Source: Nitrospinota bacterium
Lineage (GTDB): Bacteria > UBA8248
Length of the DNA stretch: 14,637 nucleotides
Reading direction: 5' to 3'
NCBI GenBank assembly: GCA_011523725.1
Contig: WTGD01000342.1
Span: 1-14,637 of the forward strand
The position numbers and the translations under genes were made by a program. The notes under the pieces were generated by a model. It saw nothing but the letters and a program-made list of their open reading frames with translations, was not told the DNA's origin and made no database searches. Positions 5,762 to 11,790 of the stretch are shown piece by piece. The first letter of the stretch is position 1. Every line of letters starts with the position of its first letter.

Positions 5762-6838
5762 TTACCGGATGGCTTGGCTTTCCCTGCGATAGAAGGGCAG
5801 GCTCTCAACCGTCGCCTCTGCGTCACCCCCTGGACAATCCACTTTTACATGTGTGCCTGGCTCCATCCGGGTGCGGGGCAGATACGAAAACGCCAGGATG
5901 GCGTCGGTCGTCGGGCAATACGCAGAGCGGGTAATGGAACCGATATTTTTCTCATCGGAATAGACGGCGGCTCCCGCCTCGGGCGCGGTTTCTCCACTGA
6001 TCTTAAGTCCCACGAGGCCGCGGTTCACCTGACCCAGATACTTGATCTTGGCGATGACCTCCTGTCCGATGTAGCAGCCCTTCTCGAAATCAATGGCCTT
6101 TTCCTCGAGCCCCGCCTGCATGGGATTGACGGCGGAAGTCATGTCCTTGCCGAACAGTGGCACGCCGGCTTCCAAGGTGAGCGAGTCCAGTGCGGCGATG
6201 CCCGCCGACTTCACTCCTGTATCCGATAATGCGCGCCAGGCGGATTCCGCTTCATTGCGGGACCCCAAGAGCAGATAGCCGTCTTCGCCCGTCCATAATT
6301 CACGCGCTATCATCATGTCGCCGGAATTCGTATGACCATGTTCCTCGGTGGAGGGTGCGCCCATGCCTGCTTTTGTGATGATCTCCGCAGAATCGGGGCC
6401 GAAGAGGCCGATGCAAAACGAGGTTTCCGTCTCGTCCGTAACTTCCACCTGATCCATGATGATGAACCTGTCGATTTCCTCGGCGAGGGTTTCCGCCATT
6501 CCCGGCGCAACGGAGGCGACGACAGATGATTCAAATTTGTACAAGTACATATCGGAGATGAATTTTCCCTGCCGCGTGAGGAAGGTGTTGTATGCGCCTT
6601 CTCCGGGGCCCAGTTCTTGAACGCGGTTGGAGAGCATGCGGTGGAGAAATTCTTCGGTGTCAGGGCCGCTGAAGCAGAGATTACCCCGGTGAGACAGATC
6701 GATTACAACGGCGCTTTCTCTGCATGTGAGATGTTCGGCTACGGCGTCTCCGTAGGATGCGGGGATCCGCCATCCGGCTTCTTCTATGAGCCGGGCATTG
6801 GCTGCCTGGTGCAAGTCGAGCAGGGGGGTGGCTGGCAT
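5762..6838 (-). CDS. YgfZ/GcvT-like folate-binding protein
   Basis: A 358-residue protein of the aminomethyltransferase-fold (GcvT/YgfZ/COG0354) group. The YgfZ signature KGCYIGQE is complete (253-260, Cys255). It is preceded by LTLEAGVPLFGKDM and NPMQAGLEEKAIDFE, which resemble GcvT. The N-terminus has the usual DLSHRGNLCFSGPD stretch (47-60), and the C-terminal beta-barrel runs from about 275 to 348. YgfZ proteins bind tetrahydrofolate and support Fe-S cluster enzymes such as MiaB; GcvT transfers an aminomethyl group. With the cysteine signature intact and no gcvP or gcvH in the window, a YgfZ-type role is favoured. GAGAGGAGA precedes the ATG. It is divergent from the dehydrogenase gene at 6994. 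Confidence 0.88.
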   Translation of the reverse strand: MPATPLLDLHQAANARLIEEAGWRIPASYGDAVAEHLTCRESAVVIDLSHRGNLCFSGPDTEEFLHRMLSNRVQELGPGEGAYNTFLTRQGKFISDMYLYKFESSVVASVAPGMAETLAEEIDRFIIMDQVEVTDETETSFCIGLFGPDSAEIITKAGMGAPSTEEHGHTNSGDMMIARELWTGEDGYLLLGSRNEAESAWRALSDTGVKSAGIAALDSLTLEAGVPLFGKDMTSAVNPMQAGLEEKAIDFEKGCYIGQEVIAKIKYLGQVNRGLVGLKISGETAPEAGAAVYSDEKNIGSITRSAYCPTTDAILAFSYLPRTRMEPGTHVKVDCPGGDAEATVESLPFYRRESQAIR

Positions 6839-6993
6839 GAGTCTCCTCTCCGGTGCATTATCCGATCACAAAGCGGAAGCGAATGATCCGGCAATCGTTG
6901 CAACGCTTGTGTATTCTACGCTCCCATCAGGGGTGAAGTGAAACGATCGGACGAAACATCATTCATTATCCATATCGGGAGGCGAGACGAAGC

Positions 6994-7869
6994 ATGAGTG
7001 AGAAACTGGGATTCATCGGTCTTGGCAAGATGGGAACGCCTCTGACCCGAAATCTGCTCGCGGACGGCCATGAGGTGGCGGGCTTCGACGTCGACCCGGC
7101 CCGCATGGAGCAGTTGAGAGAAGGAGGCGGAACCCCTTGTGTGAATGCGAAAGAGGTGGCTGAGCATTCGGACGTGGTTTTCACCATGCTGCTCAAGCCC
7201 GAACACATCGAGATGAACACCATCGGGCCGGAAGGGGTTGCCGCTGCGGGGAAGGAGGGTCTCATCCTGGTCGAGATGAGCACGATGAATCCGACCTGGT
7301 CCGCCGGGCTGGCGAGAAAGCTCGAAGCCAGGGGCGTGGAGATGGTCGACGCTCCCGTCTCGGGAACCGTACCGCACGTGGAGTCGAGAACGCTCGCTTA
7401 TATGGTGGGCGGGAAGAAGGAGATTTTTGAGCGCATCAAGCCCACCATCGCACCGCTGGCCAAGAGCGTTATCCATACCGGGCCGAACGGCACGGGCTGC
7501 TCCATGAAACTGGTGACAAACCTGATAGTGAACGCGGGCGTCGCCCTGCTGACGGAGGGTCTGCTCCTCGGCGAGCGTTCGGGTTTGTCGCACGAAACAA
7601 TCATGTCCTGCCTGCGCTCGGGAGCGGCGGCGGGTGTTCTCCTGGACCTCAAGGGAGAAAAAATTCTTGCGCGCGATTTCACGCCCCATGGCGCCTTGAG
7701 CATATACGTGAAAGATCTCGGCCTTTGCGTTGACCTCGCGAGAGAAAAAGGATTTGATGCGTCTATGGCGGCAGCTGGTCTGGAGATGTTCCGGCGCGCG
7801 CAGGAAGCGGGTTGGGCCGAAGATGATTGCGCGCGCGTAGTAGAAGTATATGAGGGAAAGGATCGTTAG
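6994..7869 (+). CDS. 3-hydroxyisobutyrate dehydrogenase-like NAD(P)-dependent oxidoreductase
   Basis: A 291-residue beta-hydroxyacid dehydrogenase of the 3-hydroxyisobutyrate/tartronate-semialdehyde reductase family, full length. The N-terminal Rossmann motif is GFIGLGKMG (6-14), followed by the acidic FDVDP (31-35) at the cofactor ribose, more typical of NAD than NADP. The substrate motif DAPVSG is at 119-124. The catalytic Lys is Lys172 in GTGCSMKLVTN, and the C-terminal domain has Lys240-Asp241 (IYVKDLGL). The residue after DAPVSG is Thr125, where the family usually has a further Gly, so substrate preference may differ. GGGAGG precedes the ATG. It is the first gene of a plus-strand run and is followed 41 bases later by a propeller protein. 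Confidence 0.93.
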   Translation: MSEKLGFIGLGKMGTPLTRNLLADGHEVAGFDVDPARMEQLREGGGTPCVNAKEVAEHSDVVFTMLLKPEHIEMNTIGPEGVAAAGKEGLILVEMSTMNPTWSAGLARKLEARGVEMVDAPVSGTVPHVESRTLAYMVGGKKEIFERIKPTIAPLAKSVIHTGPNGTGCSMKLVTNLIVNAGVALLTEGLLLGERSGLSHETIMSCLRSGAAAGVLLDLKGEKILARDFTPHGALSIYVKDLGLCVDLAREKGFDASMAAAGLEMFRRAQEAGWAEDDCARVVEVYEGKDR

Positions 7870-7898
7870 GTTCATGGCTGACTTCACGGCGAATGCAC

Positions 7899-7903
7899 AG
7901 GAG
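7899..7903 (+). promoter_or_regulatory. Ribosome binding site fixing the propeller-protein start
   Basis: AGGAG seven bases before the ATG at 7911. An in-frame ATG at 7893 lies upstream of this site, has no comparable ribosome site, and would add only six basic residues. Confidence 0.75.
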
Positions 7904-7910
7904 ACGGACA

Positions 7911-9092
7911 ATGGCGAAAGGCGCACCGGCTGAATCGAAGAATTTCAGGCTCATCGGGCACGACCCGGACGCGGCATGGGGCGGGGGCAGCCTCGTCGAG
8001 GTGAAAAACGGATACGCGTACGTGGGCGCGGTGGGAACGGCGAGCTACGACGGTCCCGAGGGCTGGACGGTTCACGACGTATCCGACCCCAGCAAGCCGA
8101 GACGCATCGCCGAGGTGTTCGCGCCTCCCGGTCTGCACAATCACAAGGTTCGCATCGTGGGAGACGACCTGCTGTATGTGAATCATGAGCGCCTCAAGAC
8201 GCCGGAAGGAGAGGCGGCGCGGGCGGGCCTGTGCATTTTCGATATCTCCAATCCGGCGGAGCCAAAGGAAGTCGGTTTTTTCGATCTGCCCGGTACGGGG
8301 CCGCACCGATTTGGCGTCGACAACGAGCGCGGGCTCGCATTCCTGCCGAACCATGCCGAGGGGTGGCGGAACCGGGTCATGTGGACCTTGGACATCACGA
8401 ACCCTCTCAAGCCCGAAGTGCTCAACATCGTCGGTCTCCCGCAGCAGGATTTGAGCCTCGACTACGAGTACGAGGAACCCGAGGATTTCGAGCGTTCGTG
8501 GACGTGCCACGGGCCCGCCACCATCCGCGGAGATCGCATGTACTGCGGCTTCTGGGGGGCCGGTATGGGCATATTCGATTGCAGCGACCTGCGAAACATC
8601 GAGTGCGTGGGACACCTTTGCTGGTCGCCGCCCTTCATCGGCTCCACGCATACCGTGTGGCCGCTCGGCGACAGGCCGTACGCCGTGGTGACGGACGAGG
8701 CGCGCGCGCAGGAAAACTACGAGAGCAGCCAGTTCATGTGGGTGGTGGACATCCGGGACGAGACGAACCCGATTCCCATCTCGACCTACATACCGGACAG
8801 GGAAGAGAACATGAACCGGGGAGGGCGGTTCGGCGCGCACAATATCCTCGAATATACACCCTCTGAAGGCCCCTGGAAGGACATCATTTTCCTCACGTAC
8901 TTCAACTCGGGGCTGCGGGCCATCGATCTCTCGGACCCCTTCAAACCCAGGGAAGTCGGGCACTACATCCCCGAGATGAACTTCGGGAAGGACTACGCCC
9001 AGTCGAACGACATCGGCATGGACGAGAACGGTCTGCTCTATCTGATCGACCGCAACGGAGCGGGGATGCACATCCTGGAATACACCGGGTAG
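7911..9092 (+). CDS. LVIVD-type beta-propeller protein
   Basis: A 393-residue protein made of LVIVD-like repeats. The D-[IVL]-[ST]-[ND]-P-x-x-P motif recurs at VHDVSDPSKPRR (54-65), IFDISNPAEPKE (109-120), TLDITNPLKPEV (159-170), a degenerate VVDIRDETNP (278-287) and AIDLSDPFKPRE (337-348). Between them a strand ending in LLYV, LAFL, MYCG or similar repeats, giving about seven blades. Five strands begin with His: HNHKV (76-80), GPHRF, TCHGP, STHTV and GAHNI. There is no signal peptide, so it is probably cytoplasmic, unlike many surface LVIVD proteins. The function is not known. It follows the dehydrogenase gene by 41 bases and precedes a membrane-protein gene by 68 bases, so an operon is likely. 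Confidence 0.82.
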   Translation: MAKGAPAESKNFRLIGHDPDAAWGGGSLVEVKNGYAYVGAVGTASYDGPEGWTVHDVSDPSKPRRIAEVFAPPGLHNHKVRIVGDDLLYVNHERLKTPEGEAARAGLCIFDISNPAEPKEVGFFDLPGTGPHRFGVDNERGLAFLPNHAEGWRNRVMWTLDITNPLKPEVLNIVGLPQQDLSLDYEYEEPEDFERSWTCHGPATIRGDRMYCGFWGAGMGIFDCSDLRNIECVGHLCWSPPFIGSTHTVWPLGDRPYAVVTDEARAQENYESSQFMWVVDIRDETNPIPISTYIPDREENMNRGGRFGAHNILEYTPSEGPWKDIIFLTYFNSGLRAIDLSDPFKPREVGHYIPEMNFGKDYAQSNDIGMDENGLLYLIDRNGAGMHILEYTG

Positions 9093-9160
9093 GGGTCGTG
9101 AGGGAGCGTTTGCGTTCCGCCTGGGTGAGGTGAGTTCAGTGAAACGAGGAGGGGGTTTCC

Positions 9161-9598
9161 ATGAACCCGGGTGATTTTTTCGTGGTCTGCGCGGCGTCTT
9201 TTCTGGCCACCTACGCGCATCTCGTCTTCGCCCTCATCGCGGACAAGATAGGCATGGTGAAGCTCGACTTCGGCAAGGGCGTGTCCATGCTCCTGTTCGG
9301 CGATGCGTACGAGGGGAATCCGCCTTATGCGCTCGGCTTCATCGCCGTGCATCTGAACGGGATCATCTTCGGTTTGATATACGCCACCTGGGCGGCGGGA
9401 TGTCTTCCCGGGCCGAACGTCGCGCGGGGCCTGATCTGGGGCGGGGCGCTCCTGATCTTCTCCCAATGCGTCTTCAACCCGCTCATCACGGGGCACGGCT
9501 TTTTCAGCCGAAAGTTCCACCCCAGGGCGTGGCAGACCGCCGTGATCGCCCACGCCGTCTACGGCGGCCTGCTGGGCTGGCTCTCCCCGGTACTCTGA
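9161..9598 (+). CDS. Small four-helix membrane protein, unknown function
   Basis: A 145-residue hydrophobic protein with four likely helices: about 6-27, 56-80, 89-108 and 124-143. His20, His64 and His131 lie within predicted helices, and a short loop HGFFSRKFHP (112-121) joins the last two. GAGGAGGGGG about seven bases before the ATG supports the start. I do not recognise the family. It is the last gene of the plus-strand run and ends 14 bases from the convergent deacetylase gene; no terminator is visible in that gap. Confidence 0.72.
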   Translation: MNPGDFFVVCAASFLATYAHLVFALIADKIGMVKLDFGKGVSMLLFGDAYEGNPPYALGFIAVHLNGIIFGLIYATWAAGCLPGPNVARGLIWGGALLIFSQCVFNPLITGHGFFSRKFHPRAWQTAVIAHAVYGGLLGWLSPVL

Positions 9599-9612
9599 GA
9601 ACAGGCCGCGCC

Positions 9613-10452
9613 TTATCTTCTCGCTCTTCTCGCCTTGGGCGCTTTCCTTTGTGACGCCCAGCACTTCGCCACGTCGACCGGTGCGGCGATCCAGGCGTCG
9701 CCCTTCGCGAGGATGTGCTGAATCAACCTCTCCAGCATCCGCATCCGGTGGTGCTGGCCGATGATCTGGGGGTGGCACATGATGTTGATGTATCCGCCTT
9801 CCTCATACGTGCCCTCGAACTCCTCGACCCATATCGAATAGACCGATTCGGGGTCGCGGATGCCGTGGCCCAGCGGGGGGTTCGTGCTGTGGGCGAAGAA
9901 GATGAAATCATCGAGGCTCCACTTGGTGGGCAACTCGACGAGGCCGCAGTCGTGATAGTAGGGCCAGTCGTCGTCCATCATGTTCGAGTGGTACAAGAGC
10001 CCGTATTTTTTCAAGAGCCCCATCGTGTGGACGCTCGGGTCCGCCGAGGGGGTGCGCGAGCCGAGGATTTCCTGCCCCGTATCGCGCTTCAGAATCTCCA
10101 GGGCGCGCACGAGCAGCTCCTCTTCACGCTCGGCGTCGCACATCTGGTAGGGTTTTTCGTGGATATGTCCGTGGTGGCCGATTTCGTGCCCCGCCTTCAC
10201 GATGGATTCCGTCATCTTCGGCCATTTCTCCACCGTCCAGCTCGGGATGTAGAAAGCGCCGGGCAGGTTGTATTTCCCGAGGAGCTTGAGTATCCGCGGG
10301 ATGCCCACCTTGGGGCCGTAGGCGCCCATGGAGTTGTGGATGGGGCGGCCCCCCAGCGAGGGGTCCCGGCCCATCCAGACCGTTTCGCCGTCCACGTCGA
10401 AAGTCAGGCATACGGCGCATCGCGCCCCGTTTTCCCATTTCACTCTAGGCAT
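9613..10452 (-). CDS. Polysaccharide deacetylase-fold hydrolase (PgdA/PuuE type)
   Basis: A 279-residue NodB-homology protein. Motif 1 is LTFDVDGE (16-23, Asp19 and Asp21), motif 2 is HHGHIHEKP (93-101, His94 and His98 as likely metal ligands), motif 3 is GSRTPSAD (131-138, Arg133), and a late His is in IMCHPQ (His227). The order and spacing match the Helicobacter PgdA/PuuE subgroup rather than secreted chitin deacetylases. There is no signal peptide, so it is probably cytoplasmic and a small-molecule cyclic-amide or ureide hydrolase is at least as likely as a cell-wall deacetylase. The neighbouring M20 amidohydrolase, 39 bases upstream on the same strand, supports that. The C-terminus is a basic tail (KAPKARRARR). 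GAGGGG precedes the ATG. Confidence 0.9.
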   Translation of the reverse strand: MPRVKWENGARCAVCLTFDVDGETVWMGRDPSLGGRPIHNSMGAYGPKVGIPRILKLLGKYNLPGAFYIPSWTVEKWPKMTESIVKAGHEIGHHGHIHEKPYQMCDAEREEELLVRALEILKRDTGQEILGSRTPSADPSVHTMGLLKKYGLLYHSNMMDDDWPYYHDCGLVELPTKWSLDDFIFFAHSTNPPLGHGIRDPESVYSIWVEEFEGTYEEGGYINIMCHPQIIGQHHRMRMLERLIQHILAKGDAWIAAPVDVAKCWASQRKAPKARRARR

Positions 10453-10491
10453 TCGTTTCCCCTCATCCTTGCTGTGTGAAAAGTATTTCGC

Positions 10492-11715
10492 TCAAGAGTC
10501 CGCCGTTTTCAGCAATGCGCGCGTCAGGACGTCGCAGCCCCTGTAGGCGTCCTCCCAGTCCATGTCCTCTTCCTCGGAATGGCTTTTCCCGGCGATGCAG
10601 GGCACGAAAATCATGGCCGTGGGCCCGAGATCAGCCGCATAACGGGCGTCATGGCCCGCGGCGCTCCACATGGAGCGATGGCTGTAGCCCGACTCCTCGC
10701 ACGCGCTTCTGACGGCCCCCGCGACGCCTGCGTCGAACGCGGTGGGGGTAGAGCCGCCGACCTCTTGAATCTCGACTTCGAGATTTTCCTCCGCCGCTTC
10801 TCGGTGCGCGGCCTCCTCGATGAGTCTTCGCGCTTCGGCCAACAGCTCCGGCTCGCTATGCCTGAAATCGACCGAGAACCTCACGTCATCAGGAATGACG
10901 TTAATCGCACCCGGGGAGAGGGAGAATTCTCCCACCGTGGCGACGAATTCCGGATGCAGCCTTGCGGGAACCTCGCGGATGGCCGCAATCGTCCGCGCGG
11001 CGCCCACCAGGGCGTCGCGCCGCATGTGCATCGGCGTGGGACCGGCGTGGTCGCGCTCTCCCTTCATGGTGACCCGAAGCCAGGTGAGGCCGAAAATTCC
11101 CTCCACGACCCCTACCTGCACCCCCTCGCTCACGAGGGCGGGGCCTTGCTCGATGTGGAGTTCGAGATACGAGCCGATTGAGCGCGGTGCGCAGGGCGCC
11201 TCTCCCCGGTAGCCGATGCGCTCGAGTTCATCGAGGAACCTCGCGCCTTGGGAGTCTCTCGTCTCATAGGCGGCCTCGAGCGGTATCGCGCCTGCGAACA
11301 CGCCGCTTCCGAGCATCGAAGGCGGGAAGCGGGGGCCTTCCTCGTTCGTCCAGTTCACGATCTCTATCGGGCGTCTCGTGGATATGTTCTTGTCGTTCAG
11401 CGTCCGGACGGCTTCCAGGGCGGCCAGCACGCCCAAAGAGCCATCGAAGCGGCCGCCATTCGGCACGCTGTCCAGGTGGCTGCCCGCCATGGCGGGAGGG
11501 GCGTCGTTTTCCCGGCCCGCGCGTTTGGCGAACATGTTTCCCATCTCGTCGATCTGCAAATCGAGACCGGCGTCGTCCGCCCACGCGGCGAACAAATCCC
11601 TGGCTTCCCTGTCTGCGTCCGTGAGCGTGAGGCGGTTCACGCCGCCTCCTTTGGTCGCTCCGATTCGGGCCATCTCCTCCATGGAGCGGCGAAAACGATC
11701 CGGATTGATAAGCAA
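10492..11715 (-). CDS. M20 family N-carbamoyl-amino-acid hydrolase / allantoate amidohydrolase homologue
   Basis: A 407-residue di-metal M20 amidohydrolase of the HyuC/AllC/beta-ureidopropionase group. Metal and catalytic motifs are all present: GSHLDSVPNGGRFDG (78-92; His80, Asp91), NEEGPRF (124-130; Glu125/Glu126), ELHIEQGP (185-192; His187), GERDHAGPTPM in the dimerisation domain (219-229), SAAGHDA (351-357) and AGKSHSEEE (375-383; His379). Such enzymes hydrolyse N-carbamoyl groups, releasing ammonia and CO2, in pyrimidine, purine or hydantoin breakdown. The exact substrate is not readable. The start is TTG at 11715; the family alignment (LINPDRF at the N-terminus) and AGAGGG just upstream favour it over an internal ATG 11 codons later. 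It lies between glnE and the deacetylase gene on one strand. Confidence 0.93.
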   Translation of the reverse strand: MLINPDRFRRSMEEMARIGATKGGGVNRLTLTDADREARDLFAAWADDAGLDLQIDEMGNMFAKRAGRENDAPPAMAGSHLDSVPNGGRFDGSLGVLAALEAVRTLNDKNISTRRPIEIVNWTNEEGPRFPPSMLGSGVFAGAIPLEAAYETRDSQGARFLDELERIGYRGEAPCAPRSIGSYLELHIEQGPALVSEGVQVGVVEGIFGLTWLRVTMKGERDHAGPTPMHMRRDALVGAARTIAAIREVPARLHPEFVATVGEFSLSPGAINVIPDDVRFSVDFRHSEPELLAEARRLIEEAAHREAAEENLEVEIQEVGGSTPTAFDAGVAGAVRSACEESGYSHRSMWSAAGHDARYAADLGPTAMIFVPCIAGKSHSEEEDMDWEDAYRGCDVLTRALLKTADS

Positions 11716-11769
11716 TTCGAGCCCTCTGGCGTTGGTTGTGCGAAAAGGAATATGCGCGGGGATGCCCGG

Positions 11770-11786
11770 CCGGCGACTCCCGCCGG
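11770..11786 (-). terminator. Hairpin just after the glnE stop, weak terminator candidate
   Basis: CCGGCG (11770-11775) pairs with CGCCGG (11781-11786) around a 5-base loop, four bases past the glnE stop. The nearest T-run in the minus direction is about 18 bases further on (CCTTTTC), so it is not a canonical intrinsic terminator and glnE transcripts may continue into the M20 gene. Confidence 0.3.
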
Positions 11787-11790
11787 GGGA

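Noticed and set aside
6839..6993. Divergent promoter pair between the YgfZ-like and dehydrogenase genes
   Set aside because: Promoters must lie here, but I found only isolated -10-like hexamers (for example GATAAT on the minus strand) without a -35 at proper spacing.
7884..9071. 395-codon minus-strand open frame
   Set aside because: It is the mirror of the LVIVD propeller gene, which has the ribosome site, repeats and motifs. The minus frame shows none.
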